Shown: piece by piece, positions 18,335-27,173 of the stretch | Layout: each line of letters begins with the position of its first letter | Position numbering within the stretch: the stretch's first letter is position 1 | Source of the DNA: Azohydromonas australica DSM 1124 | Lineage (GTDB): Bacteria > Pseudomonadota > Gammaproteobacteria > Burkholderiales > Burkholderiaceae_C | Reading direction: 5' to 3' | Assembly (NCBI RefSeq): GCF_000430725.1 | Contig: NZ_KE387211.1 | Location: forward strand, 50,935 to 91,561 | DNA: 40,627 nucleotides | Notes under the pieces: model-generated | The model's input: only the letters and a program-made list of their open reading frames with translations | The model's database searches: none | What the model was told of the DNA's origin: nothing | Made by a program: the position numbers and the translations under genes

Positions 18335-19315
18335 TCAGCCCTGCTCCACCAGCGCACGCAAGGTCTCGGCTTGCGCGCGCAACTGCTCGGCCTCGGTTTC
18401 GGCCCGCACCGCATGGGCCTCGTCGCCGGCGCTGCGGTCGAGCTCGGCGATCCTGCGCAGCAGCACTTCCTTTTCCTGCAGCGCGCGCACGGCCGACCAC
18501 AGCGCGTTCTCGGTGGTTTCCTGCTGCACCGCGGCCAGTGTGCGCAGCGAGAAGCCGTGCCCGGTGTGGCAGCGGTAGCGCGGCGGGTTGGCGCCGCGGA
18601 TCTCCCACAGCGTGCCCTTGCAGTCCGGGCACGCCAGCGTGGAGGGCGCGGCCACCTGCTCCAGCTCGTCCATGGCGTTCTCACCGCCCAGTCCGGCCAG
18701 GTGCTCGTGCACCTGGTGCGGGGGCGTATCGACGGCCATGGCCGGTGCCGCCTGCCGCACCAGTTCCACCAGCAAGGGCGCGATGCCTTCCAGCGGCACG
18801 CAATGGTCCACCGCCACCGACTGCAGGGCCGCGCCGGGCATGCCCGGGTCCTCGGCGTCGGCCGGGTCCTGCACCACGGCCAGGCCGCCGCACTCCTTGA
18901 TGGCCTGCAGCCCGGCGGTGCCGTCGTCAAGGCCGCCGGTGAGCAGCACGCCGATGACGCGCGGGCCGAGGCCGAGCGCCGCGGAGCGGAACAGCGGGTC
19001 CACCGCCGGGCGGGTGTGGTGCTCCTTGGGGCCGCGCGTCAGCTGCACGCTCGCGTCTTCTTCCAGCAGCAGGTGGTGGTCGGGCGGGGCGACGAGGATG
19101 CGCCCGTGCCGCAGCGGCTCGCCGTCGCGGGCATGCGCAGCGGGCAGCGGCCCCACCGCCTCCAGCAGCTCGGGCAGGTTGCTTCTGAACGCACCCACGT
19201 GCAGCACCACGCACACCGCCGCCGCGAAGTCTGCCGGCAAGGCCGCCGCCACGACCCGCAAGGCACGCACGCCGCCGGCGCTGGCGCCGATCAGCACGAT
19301 GTCGCGTCGGGCCAT
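18335..19315 (-). CDS. Stand-alone CheB-type methylesterase with C-terminal zinc-ribbon-like tail
   Basis: 326-residue protein without a receiver domain. The catalytic triad of CheB esterases is present: Ser12 in GASAGGV, His39 in VVLHVG and Asp131 in GGLDDGT. After the esterase domain (about 1-190) comes a tail with Cys229-x-x-Cys232 and RYRCHTGH (Cys249, His250, His253), a likely metal site, then a charged helical end. Start at 19315 is supported by GGAG about 7 bases upstream. CheB proteins remove methyl esters from chemoreceptor glutamates, but no receptor is nearby. Divergent from a giant CheB-CheR-kinase gene with 112 bases between start codons. Confidence 0.9.
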   Translation of the reverse strand: MARRDIVLIGASAGGVRALRVVAAALPADFAAAVCVVLHVGAFRSNLPELLEAVGPLPAAHARDGEPLRHGRILVAPPDHHLLLEEDASVQLTRGPKEHHTRPAVDPLFRSAALGLGPRVIGVLLTGGLDDGTAGLQAIKECGGLAVVQDPADAEDPGMPGAALQSVAVDHCVPLEGIAPLLVELVRQAAPAMAVDTPPHQVHEHLAGLGGENAMDELEQVAAPSTLACPDCKGTLWEIRGANPPRYRCHTGHGFSLRTLAAVQQETTENALWSAVRALQEKEVLLRRIAELDRSAGDEAHAVRAETEAEQLRAQAETLRALVEQG

Positions 19316-19427
19316 GGCAGCTCCGGTGTGAAGGTGCCGCGAAGCGCGGCAATCCGTGCGCCCGGTGCCGATTTGGTTGTGGCCTCGCCAAGAGGGGAGA
19401 ATCGTTGGCTCAGCTACCGATGGACCC

Positions 19428-22400
19428 ATGAGCTCGACACCGTCCCTGCCCACCTTGCGCGAAGACAAGCTCAAGCCCAGCCGGCTGGACTTCCCGGTGG
19501 TGGGCATCGGCGCCTCGGCCGGCGGCATTCCGGCGCTGCAGAGCTTCTTCATGGCCATGCCGGCGGACTGCGGCATGGCCTTCGTGGTGGTGCTGCACCT
19601 CTCGCCCCAGCACGCGAGCAACCTCGCCGGCGTGCTGCAGGGCGTCACCGCGATGAACGTGGTCGTGCCCGAGGAGGCCACGCCCATCGAGCGCAACACG
19701 GTCTACGTCATCGCGCCCAACCGCATGCTGGCGATGAACGACAGCTACCTCAGCGTCAACACGCTGGAGCGCGCACGCGGGCGCCAGGTGACGATCGACC
19801 TGTTCTTCCGCACCCTGGCCGTGGTGCACCGCGAGCGCGCCTTCGCGGTGGTGCTCTCGGGCACCGGCGCCGACGGCTCGGTGGGCATCACGCGCATCAA
19901 GGAGGAAGGCGGCGTGGCGCTGGCGCAGCTGCCGCAGGAGGCCGAGTTCGACGGCATGCCGCGCGCGGCCATCGCCACCGGCACGGTGGACTGGGTGCTG
20001 CCCGCGGGCGAGATGCCCGGGAAGCTGCTGGAGCTGTGGGCCAACGCCCGCACCATCGAGCTGCCCGGCGCGGTGGAGCTCGGCCTGCGCGTGTCCGCGC
20101 CGCCCAGCGCCGCGGCCGCCAAGGACGCCGAGGAGTCGCTGCGCGACGTGCTGGTCCTGCTGCGCACGCGCACCGGCCATGACTTCCGCAACTACAAGCG
20201 CGCCACGGTGCTGCGCCGGCTGGAGCGGCGCCTGCAGGTGCACGCCGTGCCCGACCTGCCGGCCTACCGCGCCTTCCTGCAGGCCAACCCCCAGGAAGCC
20301 TCGGCGCTGCTCAAGGACCTGCTCATCGGCGTGACGAACTTCTTCCGCGACCCCGAGGTCTTCGAGCTGCTGCAGCGCGACGTGGTGCCCGAGCTGGTGG
20401 AGCAGGCGGCGCAATCACCCGCGGGGCTGCGCGCCTGGGTGGCGGGCTGCGCCACGGGCGAGGAGGCCTACTCCCTCGCCATGCTGCTGTGCGAGCAGGC
20501 GGGGCTGGTGGCGCAGCCGCCCAAGATCCAGGTCTTCGCCACCGACATCGACGAGGCCGCCATCGGCGTGGCGCGGCTGGGCTGCTATCCCGGGGCGATC
20601 GAGACCGACGTCCCGCCCACGCGGCTGCAGCGCTTCTTCGACAAGGAGGGGCAGCAGTACCGCATCCGCAAGGAGGTGCGCGAGAAGGTGATGTTCGCCG
20701 TGCACAGCGTCCTGGGTGGCGCGCCCTTCTCGCGGCTGGACCTCATCAGCTGCCGCAACCTGCTCATCTACCTGGACCGCGACGTGCACGGCGAGATCCT
20801 GGAGTTGTTCCATTTCGCGCTCAAGCCCGGCGGCATCCTGGTGCTGGGCAGCTCGGAGTCGGCCGACACCGCCTCGCAGCTGTTCTCGGTGGTGGACAAG
20901 AAGAACCGGATCTTCCGCGCCAACCCCGTCACGCGCACGCCGCGCTACGTGCCCTCGCTGCCCACCCTGGGCCCGGCCGGCACCGTGGCCACGCCGGGCG
21001 GGGTGCGTCCCGGGAAGCGCGGCGTGGGCTTCGCGGAGCTGCACCACCGGCTGGCCGGGCAGTACGCACCGCCCTCGGTGCTCATCGACGGCGACGGCAA
21101 CATCGTGCACCTGTCCGAGCAGGCCGGGCGCTTCCTGCGCTACGGCGGCGGCGCGCCCACGCACCAGCTGCTCAACCTGGTGCAGCCGGAGCTGCGGCTG
21201 GAGCTGCGCACCGCCCTCTTCCAGGCGGCGCGCACGGGCAAGAGCGTGGAGGCGCGGCGCGTGCACGTCGGCGGCGAGGGGCACGACCGCTTCGTGACCA
21301 TGACGGTGCGCCCGGTGCAGGAGGCCGGCGCGGGGGTGAACCTGTCCATGGTGCTGTTCGACGAGGTCGAGGACGCCATGGCCGGCGAGGCGCACGGCGC
21401 CGACGCCCAGGGCCGCGACCCGCTGGTGGCGCGGCTGGAGGAGGAGCTGCGCCGCGTCAAGGAGCAGCTGCAGGGCACCATCGAGCAGTCCGAGACCTCC
21501 AACGAGGAGCTCAAGGCCAGCAACGAGGAGCTGCAGGCCATCAACGAGGAGCTGCGCTCCGCCACCGAGGAGCTGGAGACCAGCAAGGAGGAGCTGCAGT
21601 CGATCAACGAGGAGCTCATCACCGTCAACCACGAGCTCAAGACCAAGGTGGAGGAGACGGGCAAGATCAACGACGACCTGCAGAACCTCATCGCCTCCAC
21701 CGATATCGCCACCGTGTTCGTGGACCGGGCGATGAGCATCAAGCGCTTCACGCCGCACGCCACCCGGCTCTTCAACCTCATTCCCACCGACGTGGGCCGC
21801 TCGCTGCTGGACATCACGCACCGGCTGGACTACCCCACGCTGGCCGAGGACGCGGCCGAGGCCTTCCAGTCGCTGCGCATGATCGAGCGCGAGGTGCGCA
21901 CCCAGGAGGGCAACTGGTACCTCGCGCGCGTGCTGCCCTACCGCACCAGCGAGGACCGCATCGAGGGCGCGGTGCTGACCTTCGTGGACATCACCAGCCG
22001 GCGCCGGGCCGAGGAGACGATGCGGCTGCTGGCCGAGAGCACCCAGGACTACGCCATCGTGACCTGCGACCTGGACAGCCGCATCACGACCTGGAACCCC
22101 GGCGCCGAGCGGCTGTTCGGCTGGAGCGAGGACGAGGCGCTGGGGCAGTCGCTGGACATGGTGTTCACGCCCGAGGACGTGGCTGCCGGCGCGCCCGGGC
22201 AGGAGCGTGCGCAGGCGCGAGAGACCGGACGCAGCGAGGACGAGCGCTGGCACCTGTGCAAGGACGGCAGCCGCTTCTGGTGCAGCGGCGTCACCACGCC
22301 GCTGTACGAGGGCGGCCGGCTGCACGGCTACGGCAAGATCGCCCGCGACCTCACCGGCAGCAAGCGCGCCGAGGCCGAGCGCGAGGTGCTGCTGCAGCGC

Positions 22401-23546
22401 ACCGCGGCGGGCCGGGCCGAGGCGGTGGCGGCCAACGAGGTCAAGAACGAGTTCCTGGCCGTGCTCTCGCACGAGCTCAAGAACCCGCTGAACCTGATCC
22501 AGCTCAGCGCCGAGCTGCTGCTGCGCGTGCCCGAGGCGCGCGCGCTGCCGGTGGTCACGCGCGCGGCGGAGACCATCCAGCGCACCGTGCGCAGCCAGGC
22601 GCAGATCATCGACGACCTGCTGGACCTCTCGCGGCTGCACACCGGCAAGCTCGCGCTGCACCGCGCGGCCATGGACTGGAGCGCCACGGTGCACACCATC
22701 GCCGGGGCGATGCAGGAGGAGGCGGCCACGCGCCAGGTGGCGCTGGCCGTGTCGCTGCCCGAAGCGCCGGTGGTGCTGGACGCCGACCCGGTGCGCATGG
22801 AGCAGGTGGTGTGGAACCTGCTGAGCAACGCGCTGAAGTTCACCCCCTCGGGCGGGCGCGTGGACGTGGCGCTGCGCCTGCTCGACGGCCACGCCGAGCT
22901 GCAGGTGCGCGACACCGGGCGCGGCATCGCGGCGCAGGCGCTGCCGCACGTGTTCGACATGTTCAAGCAGGCCGAGCCGGCCGCGCGGCGCAAGGGCGGG
23001 CTGGGCATCGGGCTGGCGCTGGTGCGCAGCCTGGTGCAGGGCCATGGCGGCCAGCTGCAGGCCGAGTCGGCCGGGCTGGACCAGGGCGCCTGCTTCACGG
23101 TGCGCCTGCCCCTGGCCGGGCATGCGCCGCTGCCCGCAGGCGACGACGCCCACGCCCGCGGCGAGCTCACGGGACGCCGCGCGCTGGTGGTGGACGCCGA
23201 TGACCAGGCGCTGGAGCTGCTGCACCAGCTGCTGGAGATGGAAGGCGCCCAGGTGCGCACCACCACCTCCGCGGCGCAGGCGCTGGCGCTGGCCGAGCAG
23301 GAGGCGCCGGACTTCGTCATCACCGACACGGCGCTGCCCGGCATGGACGGGCTGCAGCTGCTGCAGGCATTGCGCGAGCGCCCCGGGCTCAAGGCCGTGC
23401 CCGTGGTCGCCCTCACCGGCGTGGGTCGCCCCGGCGACGCGCGCCGCGCCGTGGCCGCGGGCTTCGCGGCACACCTGCGCAAGCCCGTGACGCTGGACAA
23501 GCTGCTCCACACGCTGCGCGAGGTGATGCCCCGTCGCGAGAAGTGA
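19428..23546 (+). CDS. CheB-CheR-PAS-histidine kinase-receiver fusion protein
   Basis: 1372-residue cytoplasmic signalling protein. Order: CheB esterase about 20-200 (Ser30, His57, Asp149); CheR methyltransferase about 235-495 with the SAM region WVAGCATGEEAYSLA; a PAS-like part about 535-620; a coiled coil about 663-745 built on repeated NEEL/SEEL-type heptads; two PAS domains about 757-975; HisKA with phospho-acceptor His1015 in SHELKNPLN; HATPase_c; and a C-terminal receiver about 1250-1370 with Asp1300 and a Lys in LRKPV. CheBR fusions with this coiled coil are a known family; here a complete hybrid kinase is added. The ATG has no clear ribosome site, but no better in-frame start exists. 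No CheA, CheW or receptor lies nearby. Confidence 0.93.
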   Translation: MSSTPSLPTLREDKLKPSRLDFPVVGIGASAGGIPALQSFFMAMPADCGMAFVVVLHLSPQHASNLAGVLQGVTAMNVVVPEEATPIERNTVYVIAPNRMLAMNDSYLSVNTLERARGRQVTIDLFFRTLAVVHRERAFAVVLSGTGADGSVGITRIKEEGGVALAQLPQEAEFDGMPRAAIATGTVDWVLPAGEMPGKLLELWANARTIELPGAVELGLRVSAPPSAAAAKDAEESLRDVLVLLRTRTGHDFRNYKRATVLRRLERRLQVHAVPDLPAYRAFLQANPQEASALLKDLLIGVTNFFRDPEVFELLQRDVVPELVEQAAQSPAGLRAWVAGCATGEEAYSLAMLLCEQAGLVAQPPKIQVFATDIDEAAIGVARLGCYPGAIETDVPPTRLQRFFDKEGQQYRIRKEVREKVMFAVHSVLGGAPFSRLDLISCRNLLIYLDRDVHGEILELFHFALKPGGILVLGSSESADTASQLFSVVDKKNRIFRANPVTRTPRYVPSLPTLGPAGTVATPGGVRPGKRGVGFAELHHRLAGQYAPPSVLIDGDGNIVHLSEQAGRFLRYGGGAPTHQLLNLVQPELRLELRTALFQAARTGKSVEARRVHVGGEGHDRFVTMTVRPVQEAGAGVNLSMVLFDEVEDAMAGEAHGADAQGRDPLVARLEEELRRVKEQLQGTIEQSETSNEELKASNEELQAINEELRSATEELETSKEELQSINEELITVNHELKTKVEETGKINDDLQNLIASTDIATVFVDRAMSIKRFTPHATRLFNLIPTDVGRSLLDITHRLDYPTLAEDAAEAFQSLRMIEREVRTQEGNWYLARVLPYRTSEDRIEGAVLTFVDITSRRRAEETMRLLAESTQDYAIVTCDLDSRITTWNPGAERLFGWSEDEALGQSLDMVFTPEDVAAGAPGQERAQARETGRSEDERWHLCKDGSRFWCSGVTTPLYEGGRLHGYGKIARDLTGSKRAEAEREVLLQRTAAGRAEAVAANEVKNEFLAVLSHELKNPLNLIQLSAELLLRVPEARALPVVTRAAETIQRTVRSQAQIIDDLLDLSRLHTGKLALHRAAMDWSATVHTIAGAMQEEAATRQVALAVSLPEAPVVLDADPVRMEQVVWNLLSNALKFTPSGGRVDVALRLLDGHAELQVRDTGRGIAAQALPHVFDMFKQAEPAARRKGGLGIGLALVRSLVQGHGGQLQAESAGLDQGACFTVRLPLAGHAPLPAGDDAHARGELTGRRALVVDADDQALELLHQLLEMEGAQVRTTTSAAQALALAEQEAPDFVITDTALPGMDGLQLLQALRERPGLKAVPVVALTGVGRPGDARRAVAAGFAAHLRKPVTLDKLLHTLREVMPRREK

Positions 23547-23805
23547 AGCGCGCTCCGGGCACAAGGGATGCCCGCAAGTACCTGGACCGGGATGCCCACC
23601 TCATGCCTCTCCACCTGTCCCCTCGCCCCACCCCTGGAAAGCCTGGGCCTGCTGGAGCCGATACCCGGTTCCGCGCCCTTCATCGGCGCCGCCGGGGCGT
23701 TTGCGCCGCCCACACCCCACGTGGCCGGGCGCAGCCTCGTGTGGCTGAGCATGCCGGTGACCATGGCGACGCACACGCAAAGCCTGGCAGCGTGAGGACC
23801 CCGGC
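23547..23805. other. Intergenic region with a doubtful 75-codon frame
   Basis: 259 bases between the CheBR-kinase and the next kinase. An open frame at 23568-23795 (75 codons, high G/C third positions, Pro/Ala/Leu-rich product with ESLGLLEPIPGSAPF) ends just before the next gene's ribosome site. Its ATG has AAGGG directly adjacent, too close for a normal site, and no domain is recognisable. I leave it uncalled. Confidence 0.35.
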
Positions 23806-25386
23806 ATGAGCACGGACGCGCTGTCCAAGTCGGAAGAAAGCGGCACCGAGCGGGCCGCGCTGCGCCGGCTGTTCGAGGTCCAGGGCATCGGCCTGTCGCT
23901 GGGCGAGCCCTCCACCGGGCGGCAGCTGCGCGTCAACCGCGGGCTGGCCGCCATGCTCGGCCGCGAGCCCGCGGAGCTGGAGGGCCGCAGCTTCCTGGAT
24001 TTCACCCACCCGCTGGACCGCGAATCGAGCTGGGACCGCTTCCAGCGCCTGGTGAACGGCAAGCTGTCCGAGCTGCGCATGGAGAAGCGCTACCTGCACG
24101 CCGACGGCTCGGCGCGCTGGGCGCTGATGACGGTGAACCTGCTGCTCGACGCGCAGGGCCAGCCCTGGCGCACGCTGGCGGTGGTCATGGACATCGACGC
24201 GCGCCGCCGCGCCGAGCAGGCACTGGCGCAGAGCCGCGAGCGGCTGGAGCTGGCGCTGGGCGCCGCGCAGCTGGGGCTGTGGGAGTGGACCTTCGCTACC
24301 GGGCGGCTGTGGTACTCCGACGAAGTGCTGCAGCTCACCGGCCTCACGCGCGCGCAGCTCGACGACGACGTCGACTGCTGGCGCCGCCTGGTGCATCCGC
24401 AGGACGTGGAGGTGATCTGGGCCGCCGAGGAAGCCGCGCGCCGCGGCGAGGGCTTCCACGCCGAGTACCGGCTGGTGCGGCCCGACGGACGCGTGCGCTG
24501 GGTGGTCAACCACGCGCGAAGCGTGTGCGACATCAGAGGCAAGCCGCTGCGCATGGTGGGCACGCTGGCCGACATCACCGAGCGCAAGGAAGCCGAGGAG
24601 GCGCTGCGCCAGGCGCGCGACGAGCTGGAGCAGCGTGTGCAGGAGCGCACCGCCGCGCTGGCGCTGGCCAATTCGCTGCTGGCCAACGAGGTCACGGAGC
24701 GCCGCGCCACCGAGGGCCAGGTGCGCGAGCTGCTGGGCCAGCTCGTGAGCACCGAGGAGGACGAGCGCAAGCGCATCGCGCGCGAGCTGCACGACTCGCT
24801 GGGCCAGCACCTCACGGCGCTGACGCTGGGCCTGCGCGCGGTGCAGGAAGACCCGTCGCTGCCCGAGGCGCTGCGCGAGCGCCTGGGCCAGCTGCGCGAG
24901 GTGACGCGCCACCTGGACGAGGACGTGGACCGGCTGTCCTACGAGCTGCGCCCCTCGGTGCTGGACGACCTGGGCCTGAACGACGCGCTGCGCGAGCTGG
25001 CCGGCGCCTGGGCCGAGGACAGCGGCGTGGCGGTGGACATCCACACCCGCGGGCTGCGCGGGCAGCGCTTCGCGCAGGCGCTGGAGACCACCGTGTACCG
25101 CGTGGTGCAGGAAGCGCTGAACAACATCCGCAAGCACGCCCAGGCCTCGCGCGTGGGACTGATCGTGGAGCTGCACGAGGGCGAACTGCGCGCCATCGTC
25201 GAAGATGACGGCCGTGGCATCGATGCCTGTGAACGCCAGGCGCCGGCCGCGCCCGGACGGCGGCTGGGACTGCGCGGCATGGCCGAGCGGGCCCGCCTGG
25301 CCGGCGGACGGCTGGACCTGGAATCCGAACCGGGACGGGGCACCACGGTGTACTTGAGTGTCCCGCTGCAACCTGAGGAGAGCTGA
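23806..25386 (+). CDS. PAS-PAS sensor histidine kinase of the NarX/DegS class (HisKA_3)
   Basis: 526 residues with no signal peptide or clear membrane segment, so probably cytoplasmic. Two PAS/PAC modules about 20-145 and 145-265 (second with LGLWEWTFATGRLWYSDEVL and YRLVRPDGRVRWVVNHAR), a coiled stretch, HisKA_3 with phospho-acceptor His329 in RIARELHDSLGQH, and HATPase_c with VVQEALNNIRKHA and a Gly-rich ATP lid. AGGA lies about 8 bases before the ATG. The response regulator gene starts 2 bases after the stop, so the two form a pair. The signal is unknown. Confidence 0.93.
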   Translation: MSTDALSKSEESGTERAALRRLFEVQGIGLSLGEPSTGRQLRVNRGLAAMLGREPAELEGRSFLDFTHPLDRESSWDRFQRLVNGKLSELRMEKRYLHADGSARWALMTVNLLLDAQGQPWRTLAVVMDIDARRRAEQALAQSRERLELALGAAQLGLWEWTFATGRLWYSDEVLQLTGLTRAQLDDDVDCWRRLVHPQDVEVIWAAEEAARRGEGFHAEYRLVRPDGRVRWVVNHARSVCDIRGKPLRMVGTLADITERKEAEEALRQARDELEQRVQERTAALALANSLLANEVTERRATEGQVRELLGQLVSTEEDERKRIARELHDSLGQHLTALTLGLRAVQEDPSLPEALRERLGQLREVTRHLDEDVDRLSYELRPSVLDDLGLNDALRELAGAWAEDSGVAVDIHTRGLRGQRFAQALETTVYRVVQEALNNIRKHAQASRVGLIVELHEGELRAIVEDDGRGIDACERQAPAAPGRRLGLRGMAERARLAGGRLDLESEPGRGTTVYLSVPLQPEES

Positions 25387-25388
25387 AC

Positions 25389-26078
25389 ATGCATGTGGTG
25401 GAAGGCGGAAATCATCGCTGGCGCGTCCTGCTGGCGGACGACCACGCGGTGCTGCGCGAGGGCCTGGCGATGCTGGTGTCCACGCAGCCCGACATGGAGG
25501 TGGTGGCGCAGGCGCGCAGCGGCCGCGAGGCGGTGCAGATGGCGCAGCGCCTGAAGCCCGACGTGGCGGTGCTGGACGTGTCGATGCCCGACGTGGGCGG
25601 CGCCGAGGCCGCGGAGCAGATCCACGAGAGCTGCCCGGAGGTGCACGTGCTGGCGCTCACGCGCCACGCGGACCAGGGCTACCTGCGCCGCATGCTGCGC
25701 GCGGGCGCGGCGGGCTACGTGGTCAAGCGCGCCGCGGGCGACGCGCTGATCGGCGCGATCCGCACCGTGGCCGGCGGCGGCACCTACGTGGACCCGAGCA
25801 TGGCCGGGGCGCTGGTGGCGCGCATGATCCGCCAGCCCGGCCAGGAGACGGGCGGGCGCAAGCGCCCGGCGCTGAGCGAGCGCGAGGAGCAGGTGCTGCG
25901 TCTCATCGCCTGGGGCAAGAGCAACAAGGAAGTCGCCACGCAGCTGGGCATCAGCGTGAAGACGGTGGAGTTCTACAAGGCCGGCGCGCTGGACAAGCTG
26001 CAGCTGCGCACCCGCACCGACATCCTGCGCCACGCCCTGGCGGAGAAGTGGCTGAGCGAGGAGGACGATCCAGAGTGA
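25389..26078 (+). CDS. NarL/FixJ-type response regulator
   Basis: 229 residues: receiver domain about 10-130 with the acidic pair in LLADDHAVLREGL, phospho-acceptor Asp63 in AVLDVSMPD and the conserved Lys in GYVVKRAA; then a LuxR-type HTH about 160-222 (LSEREEQVLRLIAWGKSNKE then VATQLGISVKTVEFYK). The ribosome site GAGGAG lies inside the end of the kinase gene, 7 bases before the ATG. Partner of the preceding kinase; targets unknown. Convergent with the secreted-protein gene, with a hairpin between them. Confidence 0.94.
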   Translation: MHVVEGGNHRWRVLLADDHAVLREGLAMLVSTQPDMEVVAQARSGREAVQMAQRLKPDVAVLDVSMPDVGGAEAAEQIHESCPEVHVLALTRHADQGYLRRMLRAGAAGYVVKRAAGDALIGAIRTVAGGGTYVDPSMAGALVARMIRQPGQETGGRKRPALSEREEQVLRLIAWGKSNKEVATQLGISVKTVEFYKAGALDKLQLRTRTDILRHALAEKWLSEEDDPE

Positions 26079-26085
26079 GGTTCCA

Positions 26086-26120
26086 CAGGCCCGGCGCTGG
26101 AATACCACCGTCCGGGCCTG
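26086..26120. terminator. Hairpin between convergent genes
   Basis: Perfect 9-base stem CAGGCCCGG (26086-26094) with CCGGGCCTG (26112-26120) and a 17-base loop, 7 bases after the response regulator stop and 25 bases beyond the stop of the convergent gene. No T tract. Confidence 0.45.
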
Positions 26121-26145
26121 GGGGTGGCGCGTGTCGCAGGGCGGC

Positions 26146-26613
26146 CTACTTCCGTTTCTTGCCCTCTTCCTGCGGCCACAGCCCCTGCTCCGTGTGCACG
26201 CACTTCTGCGCGACGCATTCGAGCCGCCACAGCCCGCCGGAGGGCGTGCACGAGGCCGTGGCCCCGGCCGCCACCGTGGCGTGCACCTGCTGCGCCAGCA
26301 CGTTGTAGTCCGCCGCCGCGGCCCGGGCCGCCTTGGCCGTGGCCGAGACCAGCGAATACGTCTTGTGCGAGACGCCGGTGCACTGCCCCAGGCTCTCGAA
26401 GCGCAGCACGGCGCACTGGTCCGCGCTCTTGCAGGGGCCGCTGGCGGCGAGCCCTTCCGCCTCCCGCCGCTTGGCCGTGGCGGCCTCGGCCAGGTTCTCG
26501 TACTCGCCGGCGGCGGAGGCGTGATCCCCTGGCGTGCCCGGCGCCCCTACTGCCGCCGTGACGGCGCCCAGCAGCGCGAGCGAGGCCAGCGTGGCCGAAA
26601 TCCTGAAGTTCAT
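26146..26613 (-). CDS. Secreted six-cysteine protein of unknown function
   Basis: 155 residues. A signal peptide is clear (MNFRISATLASLALLGAVTA, cleavage probably after AVGA near residue 24). The mature part has six cysteines (GPCKSADQC, LGQC, ASC, LEC, QKC), enough for three disulfides, an Ala-rich helical middle, and a basic tail EEGKKRK. Expected in the periplasm. The start has a purine-rich site GGGAGAAGGG just upstream. I do not recognise the family and assign no function. Confidence 0.7.
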   Translation of the reverse strand: MNFRISATLASLALLGAVTAAVGAPGTPGDHASAAGEYENLAEAATAKRREAEGLAASGPCKSADQCAVLRFESLGQCTGVSHKTYSLVSATAKAARAAAADYNVLAQQVHATVAAGATASCTPSGGLWRLECVAQKCVHTEQGLWPQEEGKKRK

Positions 26614-26814
26614 GCCCTTCTCCCTCAGTGACGCTTGCGTCTCCCCGGCGCCGTCGCTCCAGCGGCCGCCGGTCCCCTCACGGACACCGGCCTCGCGGAC
26701 CGGTGCTACCTGTGTCAGGTCGTTTGAACCTGCTACAGCCCGTTAAATATTCACGCCATCATCGCCAAGCGCGAGGGCTGGGGCAAGCAGTCTTGTGGCG
26801 GGCAGGCCGGTTTC

Positions 26815-27093
26815 TCAGTCGCTCGTATTCCCTGCTCCGCCGCGCACCTCGTCCACGCCGGGACGGCGCAGCGGCTCGCGTCCGCCGGGGCCACTGGAGT
26901 CGCGCCCGCCCACCGTGCCGGCGCCGGTGTCGCGCGTGCCGCCACCGACGACGGGGCCGCCGTCGTCGCTGCGCTCCTCGGGCGACACCGCGTCGGGCGA
27001 CACGGGGTTGAGCGCGCCGACTTCCGCTTCGCCGGCCGGGTGGCGCTCGGGCGCGCCGGTGTCGTTGCTGGATTCGTTCCGGGTGGTGGCCAT
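26815..27093 (-). CDS. Small, probably disordered hydrophilic protein
   Basis: 92 residues rich in Gly, Asp, Glu, Arg, Ser and Pro, with no hydrophobic segment, cysteine or signal peptide; it reads as intrinsically disordered (e.g. SPEERSDDGGPVVGGGTRD). Support for being real: AAGGA 8 bases before the ATG at 27093 and a natural N-terminus MATTRNESSNDTG. Function unknown; such proteins are often stress-linked, which is only a guess. It could share a transcript with the bestrophin-like gene upstream, 80 bases away. Confidence 0.5.
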   Translation of the reverse strand: MATTRNESSNDTGAPERHPAGEAEVGALNPVSPDAVSPEERSDDGGPVVGGGTRDTGAGTVGGRDSSGPGGREPLRRPGVDEVRGGAGNTSD

Positions 27094-27173
27094 GTCTGCT
27101 GTCCTTGGGGTCCTTGGTTGGCCCAGGATGCGGCAAGGCCGGTGCCCGGAACGGGACCGCGGCGGCGCGTCGC

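Noticed and set aside
21475..21640. Possible tandem DNA repeat
   Set aside because: This is the coding sequence for the NEEL heptads of the coiled coil in the CheBR-kinase; the periodicity is protein-level.
20415..23564. 1049-codon open frame opposite the CheBR-kinase gene
   Set aside because: Same antisense effect; no recognisable domain, while the plus strand encodes ordered signalling domains.
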